Shown here: in pieces, positions 36,702 through 46,206 of the stretch
How the letters are laid out: each line of letters begins with the position of its first letter
How positions within the stretch are numbered: position 1 is the first letter of the stretch
Source: Haoranjiania flava
GTDB taxonomy: Bacteria; Bacteroidota; Bacteroidia; Chitinophagales; Chitinophagaceae
Direction of reading: 5' to 3'
NCBI RefSeq assembly: GCF_025631005.1
Contig: NZ_JAOTPL010000002.1
Span: 1-64,000, forward strand
Length of the DNA stretch: 64,000 bases
Notes under the pieces: generated by a model
The model's input: the letters and a program-made list of their open reading frames with translations, nothing else
The model's database searches: none
Told to the model about the DNA's origin: nothing
Position numbers and translations under genes: made by a program

Positions 36702-38951
36702 GTGAAAGCTAATACTACAGAACAACCCAAATATATTTTAAACGAAGAGCAGGAAAAGAAAGAGATACTCAGGAATTATCGTGCGCTCATGAAAGCCTTA
36801 CGCCCCAAGCTGAAGAAAGGCGATAAAGAACTGGTGCGAAATGCTTTCGAGATGGCTGCCGAAGCGCATGAAAACATGCGTAGAAAAAGCGGTGAGCCTT
36901 ACATACTTCATCCGCTGGCTGTGGCAATGATCTGCGTGGAAGAAATAGGGTTGGGAGTGCGAAGCGCTATCTGTGCCATGCTGCATGATACGGTGGAAGA
37001 TACCGTTATCAGTTTTGAAGATATACAGCGGGAGTTTGGTAATGAGATCGCCAAGATCGTTGACGGCCTCACAAAAATCTCATCCGTATCAGATTCCAGC
37101 TCCTCCAATTCACAGCAGGCAGAAAACTTTAAGAAGATTCTGCTCACCCTTACCGACGATCCGCGGGTAATATTGATAAAGCTTGCAGACAGGCTGCACA
37201 ACATGCGCACCCTTGATTTCATGAAAACAGAAAAGCAACTGAAGATAGCCAGCGAAACTGTTTTTGTATATGCGCCGCTTGCGCACCGCATGGGCCTTTA
37301 CGAGATCAAGACAGAGATGGAAGATCTTGCCATGAAATACATGGAGCCTGAAAATTATAAACTCATTGCCCAGAAATTAGCAGAAACAAAAAGAGAGCGA
37401 AACCGTTTTATTAACGAGTTCATTAAGCCTATCAGGCTCAAACTTGAAAAGGGAGGATTTAATTTTGAAGTATATGGCAGGCCTAAAAGCATCCACTCCA
37501 TCTGGAACAAAATGAAGAAGAAAGGGGTGGAGTTCGAAGAAGTGTACGACCTGTTTGCCATCCGCGTGATTATTGACTCTGAGCCGAACAAAGAAAAAGA
37601 GGATTGCTGGAAAGTATATTCCATGATCACGGATGAATACCCGCCTTCTCCGGAGCGCCTGCGCGACTGGCTGAGCAACCCCAAAAGCAATGGTTACGAG
37701 GCTTTGCATACAACGGTGATGGGCCCGCAGGGTAAATGGGTGGAAGTGCAGGTGCGCAGCCGCCGTATGAATGATATTGCCGAAAAAGGCCTTGCCGCAC
37801 ACTATAAATACAAAGAAGGCAGCGGCGTGCAGGATGAGGACAGGTTTGATAAATGGTTTGCACAGATCCGCGAAGTAATGAGCGCCGGCTCAGACAGCGT
37901 AGACTTTTTGCAGGATTTTAAAACCAGTTTTCTTGTTGAAGAGATCTACGTATACACGCCGAAAGGTGAGGTGAAAATGCTGCCGCAGGGCTCAACGGCT
38001 TTGGATTTTGCATTCAGTATCCATACCGCTGTCGGCTCGCAATGCATTGGCGCTAAAGTAAATCACCGGCTGGTGCCCATTGGCCATAAGTTGCGCAGCG
38101 GAGACCAGGTAGAGATCATTACCAGCCAGAAGCAAAAGCCTACCGAAGACTGGCTGAACCTGGTGGTGACAGCCAAAGCACGCAACAAAATCAAAGATGC
38201 ACTTAAGGAAGAGAAGAGAACCATAGCCGAAGACGGCAAATATATTTTACAGCGCCGGCTCGACAATATGGGTGCAGCTTTTTCTGCACACAACATAGAA
38301 GAACTGTATACTTTCTATAAACTTAACTCCCAGCTTGACCTTTTCTACCAGATCGCTATTAAAAAAATAGATTTAAAAGAGCTGAAAGAGTTCAAGGTTA
38401 TCGGCGACAAGCTGGAACTGCCGCGGCCTGTAAAGCCCGTGATTGTTGATTCGCAGGAAGAAAGGCCGCCTGTATTTAACAAAAAAGATTCGGAGCTTAT
38501 CATTTTCGGGGAGAGCAGCGACAAGATCATGTACACGCTTGCCAAGTGTTGCCATCCCATTCCCGGCGATGATGTTTTTGGCTTTGTAAGCACCGGCAAA
38601 GGCCTGATTATTCACCGTAACTCATGCCCGAATGCACCCCAGTTGCTGGCTAATTACGGCCATCGAATTGTAAAAACCAAATGGGCGAAAAATAAAGAGA
38701 TATCTTTCCTTACAGGGGTAGAGATCATAGGCGTAGATTCCTTCGGCATGCTCAGCAATATTACTGCCGTGGTCAGCAATGATATGAACATCAATATTTC
38801 CGCGCTTTCCATAGAATCTGAAAGCGGATTTTTCAAAGGCCGTCTGAAAATATTTGTGCGCGATAAAGAAGAATTAGACCGCCTGATCATAGCGCTGAAG
38901 AAAGTGCAGGGCGTGCAAAAAGTCAGCCGGTTCGATGCAGAAGAAAAGTAA
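36702..38951 (+). CDS. RelA/SpoT family (p)ppGpp synthetase/hydrolase
   Basis: Stringent-response enzyme of 749 residues. Domains in order: HD hydrolase (HPLAVAMICVEEIG...AICAMLHDTVEDT), synthetase (RPKSIHSIWNKMKKKG, YDLFAIRVI, NGYEALHTTVMGP, AHYKYKEG), TGS (VYTPKGEVKMLPQGSTALDFAF), the zinc-finger-like region (LAKCCHPIPGDDVFGF) and the C-terminal ACT domain (GVDSFGMLSNITAVVSN). The HD motif is intact, so both hydrolysis and synthesis are likely, as in the Rel/SpoT type. The start is GTG at 36702. Cytoplasmic. Confidence 0.95.
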   Translation: MKANTTEQPKYILNEEQEKKEILRNYRALMKALRPKLKKGDKELVRNAFEMAAEAHENMRRKSGEPYILHPLAVAMICVEEIGLGVRSAICAMLHDTVEDTVISFEDIQREFGNEIAKIVDGLTKISSVSDSSSSNSQQAENFKKILLTLTDDPRVILIKLADRLHNMRTLDFMKTEKQLKIASETVFVYAPLAHRMGLYEIKTEMEDLAMKYMEPENYKLIAQKLAETKRERNRFINEFIKPIRLKLEKGGFNFEVYGRPKSIHSIWNKMKKKGVEFEEVYDLFAIRVIIDSEPNKEKEDCWKVYSMITDEYPPSPERLRDWLSNPKSNGYEALHTTVMGPQGKWVEVQVRSRRMNDIAEKGLAAHYKYKEGSGVQDEDRFDKWFAQIREVMSAGSDSVDFLQDFKTSFLVEEIYVYTPKGEVKMLPQGSTALDFAFSIHTAVGSQCIGAKVNHRLVPIGHKLRSGDQVEIITSQKQKPTEDWLNLVVTAKARNKIKDALKEEKRTIAEDGKYILQRRLDNMGAAFSAHNIEELYTFYKLNSQLDLFYQIAIKKIDLKELKEFKVIGDKLELPRPVKPVIVDSQEERPPVFNKKDSELIIFGESSDKIMYTLAKCCHPIPGDDVFGFVSTGKGLIIHRNSCPNAPQLLANYGHRIVKTKWAKNKEISFLTGVEIIGVDSFGMLSNITAVVSNDMNINISALSIESESGFFKGRLKIFVRDKEELDRLIIALKKVQGVQKVSRFDAEEK

Positions 38952-39046
38952 TTATTGGTATTTATTTAAACTGATTGTTTGATTTTTTAAGCTGGCTTAT
39001 GCTAATGTTAATGAAAGTTGTAATTTAGGCCTTAGAAATGTGTAGT

Positions 39047-39391
39047 GATGAAACGAAGCGATGGGATTGCGAAAGGATTGGTGAAGCGTAGTTCTATCCG
39101 CCCATTAAGAACATTAAAAATTTACGGATGAAACGCAGCGAACGGATTATTTCTACGGAACGGATTGGTGAAGCGTAGTTCTATCCGGCCATTAAGAACA
39201 TTAAAAAATTTACGGATGAAACGCAGCGAACGGATTATTTCTACGGAACGGATTGGTGAAAGCGTAGTTCTATCCGGCCATTAAGAACATTAAAAATTTA
39301 CGGATGAAACGCAGCGAACGGATTTTTTCTTTTACGAATGAGTTGGTCAAGCGTAGTTCTATGCGGTCATTAAGACCATTAAAAAATTTAC
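39047..39391 (+). repeat. 88-bp tandem repeat, about four units, running into GH97 start
   Basis: Units at 39047-39125 (shorter, diverged), 39126-39213, 39214-39301 and 39302-39391. Each starts GATGAAACG(C/A)AGCG and ends ATTAAAAA(A)TTTAC. Units 2 and 3 are nearly identical; unit 4 is diverged and contains both candidate start codons of the GH97 gene. The remaining 38952-39046 holds nothing I can support. Confidence 0.92.
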
Positions 39392-41376
39392 GCATAAAAT
39401 ACACTATTCTATGTATTGCTTTTAGCTTGCTCGCCCTATTGGCATTTGCTCAAAAAACGAATACTATCCGTGCTTCATCTCCGGACGGCAGGGTGCTCCT
39501 CACTGTTACCATCAATGATAAAATCAGCTGGTCTGTAGAAAAAGACAAGCAGGCCATCATTGTACCCTCAGAGACTTCCCTGACGCTTGGTAACGGTACG
39601 GTGTTTGGCAGGTTTTCAAAATTCAGGTCCAGTAATATCACACATAAAAGCAGCGTTGTAAAGAGTTTCAATTATAAGAAAGCAACAATCCAGGATAGCT
39701 ATACAGAAGCTGTATTGTCTTTTAAAGAGAGTTTCAATTTAATATTCCGGGTATATAACAATGGTGTAGCCTATCGTTTTTCTACTTCTATAAAGCATCC
39801 TGTAACTATCCGCAGCGAAGAAGCAAATTTTAATTTCGATAAAGATTATGCAACAGTAGTGCCGTATGTAAATACACATGTCACCAAAAACGGCACCGGA
39901 GATGTATACTTCAATTCTTTTGAAAATACTTACAATTATCTAAAGATATCGCAGCTCCATAAAGATACTTTGGCATTTACTCCCATTCTTGTAAACCTTG
40001 ATAACGGTAAGAAGGCGGCTATTATGGAGGCTGACCTTGAAGATTACCCGGGTATGTTTTTGAAAGTAAAGAAAAATGGTTTTTACGGAGCGTTTGCGCC
40101 TTTACCAAAAACAGAAAAACAGGGCGGGCACAATAACCTTCAGTCTCTTGTAACTGCCCGTGAAGAATACATTGCAAAAACTGACGGCAACAGGAGCTTT
40201 CCGTGGCGTATAGTTACAGTAAGTGATGAAGATAAAGAGCTTTTGAATAATGATCTTGTATACTTACTGGCATCGCCATCACGTGTTCAGGATCCTTCCT
40301 GGATAAGGCCAGGCAAGGTTGCCTGGGACTGGTGGAATGACTGGAATATAAAAGGTGTTGATTTTAATGCAGGCATTAATACAGCTACATACAAATTTTA
40401 TATAGATTTTGCGGCTGCCCACAATATAGAATATGTTTTGCTGGATGAAGGCTGGGCCAACAGCCTGGACATTATGGATATTGTACCTGCGATTAACTTG
40501 CAGGAGATTATTGATTACGGCAGGCAAAAAAATGTGGGCATCTGGTTGTGGGGAGGATGGCTGCCGCTGAGTAAGAAAATGGATGAGGCTTTAAGCAAAT
40601 ATGCCTCCATGGGCATCAAAGGATTTAAGGTTGATTTTATGGATCGCGACGATCAGAAGATGGTAAATTTTTATTACAAGCTCGCTGAGAAAGCCGCACA
40701 GTACAAGCTCATGATAGATTTTCATGGCTCTTATAAGCCCACCGGTTTGCAGCGCACATATCCGAATGTGGTAAATTTTGAAGGTGTTTACGGTATGGAA
40801 CAGCTCAAATGGGGAAATTACCTGGACATGCCAAAGAATGATGTAACCATTCCTTACCTCCGTATGCTTGCAGGGCCGCTGGATTATACACCCGGCGCCA
40901 TGTCCAACGCAAACAGAAAAAATTTCAGGCCTATCGGTTCAAAGCCTATGAGCCAGGGCACCCGGTGCCACCAGTTGGCTATGTATATAATTTACGAAGC
41001 GCCTTTTTCCATGCTTAGCGATAACCCCAATGCCTATATGGCTGAAAAAGAATCAACAACGTTTATTGCTGCTGTGCCCACGATATTTGACGAAACCATA
41101 GCAATAGACGGGCGCGTTGGCGAGTATGCCGTAATAGCAAGAAGGAAAGGCGATACCTGGTACATCGGAGGTATGACAGACTGGACCGAACGTGCTATTA
41201 CCCTTGATCTTTCTTTCTTAAAAAACGGAAATTATACCATAGAATTATTTACTGACGGCGTAAATGCCGGCCGTGATGGTACAGATTATAAAAAGCAGGT
41301 TAAAAGTATTTCTTCTGCTGATAAAATTAAGATACACATGGCGCCCGGCGGCGGCTTTGCAGCAACCATACGATAG
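39361..41376 (+). CDS. GH97 family glycosidase, retaining (alpha-galactosidase-like) type, secreted
   Basis: GH97 has two branches: inverting SusB-like alpha-glucosidases and retaining alpha-galactosidases. Here the key segment is FKVDFMDRDD with an Asp in the nucleophile place, and the place of the SusB catalytic Glu is taken by a Gly in IDFHGSYKPTG; this fits the retaining branch. The N-terminal super-sandwich (IRASSPDGRVLLTVTIND) and the barrel (AWDWWNDWNIKGVDF, VLLDEGWAN) are complete. Starts at 39304 or 39361 are possible; from 39361 a usual signal peptide (IKYTILCIAFSLLALLAFAQ) has a 12-residue basic n-region. Both lie within the last tandem-repeat unit. The gene is convergent with glpR (11 bp). 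Confidence 0.88.
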   Translation: MRSLRPLKNLRIKYTILCIAFSLLALLAFAQKTNTIRASSPDGRVLLTVTINDKISWSVEKDKQAIIVPSETSLTLGNGTVFGRFSKFRSSNITHKSSVVKSFNYKKATIQDSYTEAVLSFKESFNLIFRVYNNGVAYRFSTSIKHPVTIRSEEANFNFDKDYATVVPYVNTHVTKNGTGDVYFNSFENTYNYLKISQLHKDTLAFTPILVNLDNGKKAAIMEADLEDYPGMFLKVKKNGFYGAFAPLPKTEKQGGHNNLQSLVTAREEYIAKTDGNRSFPWRIVTVSDEDKELLNNDLVYLLASPSRVQDPSWIRPGKVAWDWWNDWNIKGVDFNAGINTATYKFYIDFAAAHNIEYVLLDEGWANSLDIMDIVPAINLQEIIDYGRQKNVGIWLWGGWLPLSKKMDEALSKYASMGIKGFKVDFMDRDDQKMVNFYYKLAEKAAQYKLMIDFHGSYKPTGLQRTYPNVVNFEGVYGMEQLKWGNYLDMPKNDVTIPYLRMLAGPLDYTPGAMSNANRKNFRPIGSKPMSQGTRCHQLAMYIIYEAPFSMLSDNPNAYMAEKESTTFIAAVPTIFDETIAIDGRVGEYAVIARRKGDTWYIGGMTDWTERAITLDLSFLKNGNYTIELFTDGVNAGRDGTDYKKQVKSISSADKIKIHMAPGGGFAATIR

Positions 41377-41387
41377 TATGGTACCGC

Positions 41388-42173
41388 TTATACTTTAGTT
41401 GCATCGGCTATTTTTACATCTATGCCCATTTCCTGTAAGCGTGTAAGCAGGTGTGCAGGCGCATTGCTGTCTGTAATAATCTGCTGCACGGCGCTCAGGT
41501 CGCAGATCTTGCCAAACCCCTTTTTGCCGAATTTGCTGGAGTCGGCAAGCACAATAGTTTTCTGTGAGGCTTCAATCATTTTTTTGTTCAGCTGCGCTTC
41601 CATCATATTTGTAGTGCTAAGCCCGAATTCCGGATCAATGCCGTCAACGCCCAGGAAAAGCTTACTAAATGAAAAGTCTTTAAGTATACTTTCGGCGTAT
41701 GCGCCGGTAACCGACGAAGAAGTTTTGCGCATAATTCCTCCAAGCTGTATTACTTCTATATTGCTATATTGATTAAGCTCAAGAGCTACATTCAAACCCG
41801 GTGTGACCACCGTAAGCGTTTCAGTAGGGTTGATGTTTTTGGCAAAATAATAAACGGTAGTGCCGGAGGCAATAAGAATGCAATCATTCGGCTGTATCAG
41901 TTGTGCCGCCAGCCGGCCTATTCTTTCCTTTTCAGGCTCGTGTAGAAAAAGCTTATCCTTCACATGCCTGTCTGTGATGTAAGGATCTGTATAGGTTGCA
42001 CCGCCGTGATTGCGGTATAGCAATTTCTTGCCCTCTAAAAGCTCCAGGTCTTTGCGTATGGTTACAGCAGAAACGTTGAGCTCTTTGCTGAGCTCAACTA
42101 CGGAGACGCTGCCCGTTTCCTGCAGCTTATTAATAATAAACTGGTGCCTGTCTGTAAGACTTAGAACTGACAT
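41388..42173 (-). CDS. glpR: DeoR/GlpR family transcriptional regulator
   Basis: 261 residues. N-terminal winged helix-turn-helix of DeoR type (RHQFIINKLQETGSVSVVELSKELNVSAVTIRKDLELLEGKKLLYRNHGGA), then the sugar-phosphate sensing domain (IGRLAAQLIQPNDCILIASGTTVYYFA...LFLGVDGIDPEFGLSTTNMMEAQLNKKMI...DSSKFGKKGF). It is divergent from glpD, so it probably represses the glp operon and senses glycerol 3-phosphate. The gene symbol rests on this context. A decayed copy of its 5' part lies at 58011-58140. Confidence 0.85.
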   Translation of the reverse strand: MSVLSLTDRHQFIINKLQETGSVSVVELSKELNVSAVTIRKDLELLEGKKLLYRNHGGATYTDPYITDRHVKDKLFLHEPEKERIGRLAAQLIQPNDCILIASGTTVYYFAKNINPTETLTVVTPGLNVALELNQYSNIEVIQLGGIMRKTSSSVTGAYAESILKDFSFSKLFLGVDGIDPEFGLSTTNMMEAQLNKKMIEASQKTIVLADSSKFGKKGFGKICDLSAVQQIITDSNAPAHLLTRLQEMGIDVKIADATKV

Positions 42174-42181
42174 ACAGCGAA

Positions 42182-42358
42182 ATTAGTAACAATTAGTTAA
42201 TTACATCCATTTGCCTCCTGTAATTTTTTTGTTTTTATTTGAATGAATTTTCTTTTTGTATTTTTTTAAGCTGTTATTATTTCATTTTATTTCAAAAAAA
42301 TATTTTTTTGTTTCGAATTGTTTTATTTAACTTTGTATTAAGCTAATTTTATGAAAAT
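42182..42358 (+). promoter_or_regulatory. glpR-glpD intergenic control region (copy 1)
   Basis: A/T-rich region with TTTCATTTTATTTCAAA at 42280-42296, a direct-repeat-like pattern typical of DeoR-family operators, and TAACTTTG at 42328-42335, a perfect -7 box (TAnnTTTG). It aligns almost end to end with 58145-58324. The operator assignment is inferred. Confidence 0.6.
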
Positions 42359-42375
42359 TATTAAATTGTGTAAAT

Positions 42376-43941
42376 ATGGATCGAGCTATATGTTTAAGAC
42401 AGGTACAAGAAGGAAAACAATGGGATATGATTGTCGTGGGCGGTGGAGCTACGGGCTTAGGTATTGCGGTGGATGCGGCTTCGCGAGGGTATAAAGTTTT
42501 ATTGTTAGAGAAATATGATTTTGCAAAATCCACTTCATCCAGAAGTACTAAGCTGGTACATGGCGGCGTGCGGTATTTGGCCAACGGGGATATTAAACTT
42601 GTTTTTTCTGCACTATACGAAAGGGGCCTCATTTTCAAAAATGCCCCACACCTCGCAAGAGAGCAAAGCTTCCTGATACCTTGCTACACCACAATAAGTA
42701 AAATAAAATTCTTGGTGGGGTTGAAATTATACGACTGGATGGCAGGCAGGCAGCGGATCGGCAGGTCCGTTTTTTTGAACAAATCTAAAACACTTGAAAA
42801 ACTTCCTACTATAAAATCCAAAAGCCTCAAAGGCAGCATCCGCTATTATGACGGGCAGTTTGATGATGCCCGCATGGCTGTAAATCTTGCACAAACAGCA
42901 GTGGAGCATGGGGGCTCGGTTATTAACTATGCAGCTGTAACCGGCCTCTTGGAAAAGAATGGCCAAATCATAGGTGTAAAATTTACAGATACAGAAACCG
43001 GCCATGTATATGAAGCGAGCGCCAAAGTGGTGATCAATGCTACAGGAGTTTTTGTAGACGATATCCTTAAAATGGCTTCAGTAAACCATAAGGCGCTTGT
43101 AAGGCCCAGTCAGGGAACACATGTGGTGGTAGATAAAAAATTTCTTGGTGGAGAGGATGCTTTAATGATCCCGGAAACCAGCGACGGAAGAGTGTTGTTC
43201 GGTGTGCCGTGGCACGGGCACGTACTGTTAGGAACTACAGATACGCCACTGGATCAGCATCTGGCAGAACCCCGCCCGTTACCTGAAGAGGTAACATTTA
43301 TTTTGGATACTGCAGCACAATATATGACTTCACCTCCCAAGCGAGAAGATATATTAAGCGTTTATGCGGGTATGCGCCCCCTTGCTGCTAAAGGTGATAA
43401 AGACAATGGCTCTACAAAGGAGATATCCAGAGACCATAAACTTATTGTAGATAAAAAAGGTTTGATCACTATCACAGGAGGTAAGTGGACCACTTACCGA
43501 AAAATGGCGGAAGAAACTGTTGATAAAGCTATTAAACTCGTAAATCTTGATCCTGTTGTCTGTAGAACAAAAAACCTGCGTGTACATGGTTATGAAAGAG
43601 CCGATGATAACAGTACATCACACTGGAAGTGCTATGGCAAAGACAGGGAAGCTATCAATAAATTAGCGGCGGGCACGCCGGAGCTTGCCGGCCTGCTACA
43701 TCCTAATCATTCATATATTAAAGCAGAGGTCGTATGGGCTATTGAAAATGAAATGGCTCGTACGATAGAAGACGTATTGTCGCGCAGAATAAGATTGTTG
43801 ATGCTGAATGCAAAAGATTCGTTGGAATGTGCGCCGTGGGTAGCTAAAATATTGAAAGAAAAACTTAACCGTAGTAATGACTGGGAGCAGAAACAATTAG
43901 CTGAATATGCTGAGCTGGCAAAAAATTATTTTTATAATTAA
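42376..43941 (+). CDS. glpD: Glycerol-3-phosphate dehydrogenase/oxidase (FAD)
   Basis: Oxidises glycerol 3-phosphate to dihydroxyacetone phosphate at the membrane, passing electrons to quinone. Rossmann motif MIVVGGGATGLGIAVDAASRGY, then KSTSSRSTKLVHGGVRYL (family signature) and ITGGKWTTYRKMAEE; C-terminal helical domain to residue 521. First gene of an operon: glpK follows after 14 bp, then glpF after 1 bp. Under the promoter shared with the later susC block. Firm. Confidence 0.95.
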   Translation: MDRAICLRQVQEGKQWDMIVVGGGATGLGIAVDAASRGYKVLLLEKYDFAKSTSSRSTKLVHGGVRYLANGDIKLVFSALYERGLIFKNAPHLAREQSFLIPCYTTISKIKFLVGLKLYDWMAGRQRIGRSVFLNKSKTLEKLPTIKSKSLKGSIRYYDGQFDDARMAVNLAQTAVEHGGSVINYAAVTGLLEKNGQIIGVKFTDTETGHVYEASAKVVINATGVFVDDILKMASVNHKALVRPSQGTHVVVDKKFLGGEDALMIPETSDGRVLFGVPWHGHVLLGTTDTPLDQHLAEPRPLPEEVTFILDTAAQYMTSPPKREDILSVYAGMRPLAAKGDKDNGSTKEISRDHKLIVDKKGLITITGGKWTTYRKMAEETVDKAIKLVNLDPVVCRTKNLRVHGYERADDNSTSHWKCYGKDREAINKLAAGTPELAGLLHPNHSYIKAEVVWAIENEMARTIEDVLSRRIRLLMLNAKDSLECAPWVAKILKEKLNRSNDWEQKQLAEYAELAKNYFYN

Positions 43942-43955
43942 TTAAAGATGCACTT

Positions 43956-45470
43956 ATGCACAAAGAATTGGTTTTGGCATTAGATCAAGGAACAACAAGC
44001 TCAAGAGCGATACTTTTCGATAGACAAGGAAAGATTGTATCTATTGCGCAAAAAGAGTTTAGGCAAATCTACCCTCATTCTGGTTATGTAGAGCATGATC
44101 CCGAAGAAATATGGACTACACAAATAGCTGCCGCTAAGCAGGTACTCAATGATGCCGGAACAAGTCCTGAAAATATTGCCTGCATCGGTATTACTAACCA
44201 ACGCGAAACTACGGTGGTTTGGAACAAGGAAACCGGCATACCATTGTACAATGCAATTGTATGGCAAGACAGGCGTACAGCTGACTACTGCAAACAGCTT
44301 GATAAAGAAGGCTACGTGCCATTTATCAGAAAAAAAACAGGACTACCGCTTGATCCCTATTTTTCAGCAACAAAAATAAAATGGATATTAGATAATATTC
44401 CGGATGCAAAACAACTTGCTGCAGAAAACAAGCTATTGTTCGGTACTATAGATACTTGGTTGGTATGGAAGCTTTCCATGGGAGCACTTCACTTGACGGA
44501 TGTATCAAACGCATCCAGAACCATGCTTTATAATATTCATAGCCTACAATGGGATGAAGAATTGCTGCAATTGTTTGGCATTCCTATGCAAGTGCTGCCA
44601 CAGGTATTGTCTTCTTCGGAAATATATGGCCATACTGATAACAGAATATTGGGTAGCGCCATACCAATTGCGGGTATTGCCGGCGATCAGCAGGCTGCGC
44701 TGTTTGGCCAGCTTTGTACGAAAGAAGGAATGATAAAGAATACGTATGGTACAGGATGTTTTATGCTGATGAACACGGGCGATAAACCGGTAAATGCCGA
44801 TGAAAATCTATTGACAACAATTGCCTGGAAAATAGGCAGCATTACAACCTATGCACTCGAGGGAAGCATTTTTGTTGGTGGAGCTGTAGTGCAATGGCTG
44901 CGCGATGAGTTGGGTATCATAGAAAACTCAGCAGACATTGAATTGCTTGCTTCTGAAGTTGCTACAAGTGAAGGTGTATATATGGTGCCGGCATTTACCG
45001 GGCTGGGTGCTCCTTACTGGGATTCATTTGCAAGAGGAATCATTATAGGACTGTCTCGTGGTACAGGTAAAGCCCACATTGCAAGAGCAGCATTAGAAAG
45101 CATAGCATATCAGTCTGATGAAATTTTTTCATTAATGCAGAAACAATCAGGTATTGATATTGCCGAAATTAAAGTAGATGGTGGCGCCGCTAATAATGAT
45201 TTGCTCATGCAGTTTCAGGCAGAGCTGATAGGCAAAAACATCATTCGTCCGAAAAATACGGAAATCACCGCCTTAGGGGCTGCTTACCTGGCAGGCCTGG
45301 CAACCGGATTTTGGAAAAGTATGGATGAGCTCGCGGCCATCCAGGAGCATAATAAAATATTTGTGCCGGCTAAAAACGTACAGTATATACAGCAAAAGAA
45401 AAATGAATGGCAGCGTGCTGTACAAACAGTTTTATTCTGGTCGTCATATTCATCAGGCAAAACACAATAA
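43956..45470 (+). CDS. glpK: Glycerol kinase
   Basis: Phosphorylates glycerol to glycerol 3-phosphate. FGGY family: LALDQGTTSSRAILFD at the N-terminus, GITNQRETTVVWNKETG, FGTIDTWLVWKLS, GIAGDQQAALFGQ, and ALEGSIFVGGAVVQWLRD; 504 residues, full length. Cytoplasmic. It lies between glpD and glpF with minimal spacing. Firm. Confidence 0.96.
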   Translation: MHKELVLALDQGTTSSRAILFDRQGKIVSIAQKEFRQIYPHSGYVEHDPEEIWTTQIAAAKQVLNDAGTSPENIACIGITNQRETTVVWNKETGIPLYNAIVWQDRRTADYCKQLDKEGYVPFIRKKTGLPLDPYFSATKIKWILDNIPDAKQLAAENKLLFGTIDTWLVWKLSMGALHLTDVSNASRTMLYNIHSLQWDEELLQLFGIPMQVLPQVLSSSEIYGHTDNRILGSAIPIAGIAGDQQAALFGQLCTKEGMIKNTYGTGCFMLMNTGDKPVNADENLLTTIAWKIGSITTYALEGSIFVGGAVVQWLRDELGIIENSADIELLASEVATSEGVYMVPAFTGLGAPYWDSFARGIIIGLSRGTGKAHIARAALESIAYQSDEIFSLMQKQSGIDIAEIKVDGGAANNDLLMQFQAELIGKNIIRPKNTEITALGAAYLAGLATGFWKSMDELAAIQEHNKIFVPAKNVQYIQQKKNEWQRAVQTVLFWSSYSSGKTQ

Positions 45471-45471
45471 T

Positions 45472-46206
45472 ATGAATATTTTTTTAGCAGAGTTTATAGG
45501 TACCGGTGTTATGATATTGTTGGGCTGTGGTGTGGTAGCTAACGTAGTGCTCGAGAAAACGAAAGGTAACAATGGAGGGTGGATTGTAATTACAACAGCT
45601 TGGGCATTAGCTGTTTTTATAGGGGTTGTTATTGCTGGCCCTGTTAGCGGAGCACACTTAAATCCGGCTGTTACTTTAGCAAATATATTACTGGGAAAAA
45701 TGACGGTATCCTTAGCGCTATGGTATGTGACAGCACAATTTTTGGGGTCTGCAACAGGAAGTTTTCTTGTGTGGGTAATGTATAAAAAGCACTTTGATGC
45801 AACCAGTGCTTCAGACTTAAAGCAGGCCGTATTTTGTACGGCGCCCAATATTTATCATATACCTTCTAATTTTTTATCAGAAATGATCGGAACGATGGTA
45901 TTAATATTTACCATTTTGAGTTTTACGGATGTGAAAGTAAATAATGAAGCCACTGTTGGGATGGGATCTTTAGGGGCCATTCCCGTAGCTCTATTAGTAT
46001 GGGTAATAGGCCTTTCTTTGGGTGGCACTACAGGATATGCTATTAATCCGGTAAGAGATCTGGCGCCAAGGATTGTTCATGCCCTGTTGCCCATCAAAAA
46101 TAAAGCTCACTTTAATATACGTTACGCATGGATTCCTATATTGGCACCACTCACGGGCGCTACGCTTGCCGCATTATTATTTAAATTATTTCAGCATTCA
46201 AATTGA
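45472..46206 (+). CDS. glpF: Glycerol uptake facilitator (MIP channel)
   Basis: Inner membrane aquaglyceroporin of 244 residues. The start at 45472 (MNIFLAEFIGTG), one base after the glpK stop, is far better than the upstream in-frame start, which lies inside glpK. First motif GAHLNPAVT (NPA, 64-66); the second is NPVRD (192-196), with Val for Ala, and the Asp that marks glycerol-type channels. Six hydrophobic segments are visible. The stop overlaps the next gene's TTG start by 3 bases. Confidence 0.94.
   Translation: MNIFLAEFIGTGVMILLGCGVVANVVLEKTKGNNGGWIVITTAWALAVFIGVVIAGPVSGAHLNPAVTLANILLGKMTVSLALWYVTAQFLGSATGSFLVWVMYKKHFDATSASDLKQAVFCTAPNIYHIPSNFLSEMIGTMVLIFTILSFTDVKVNNEATVGMGSLGAIPVALLVWVIGLSLGGTTGYAINPVRDLAPRIVHALLPIKNKAHFNIRYAWIPILAPLTGATLAALLFKLFQHSN

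Noticed and set aside
39361..41376. GH97 as an inverting SusB-type alpha-glucosidase
   Set aside because: The catalytic Glu segment of SusB is absent, and an Asp stands in the place of the retaining nucleophile.
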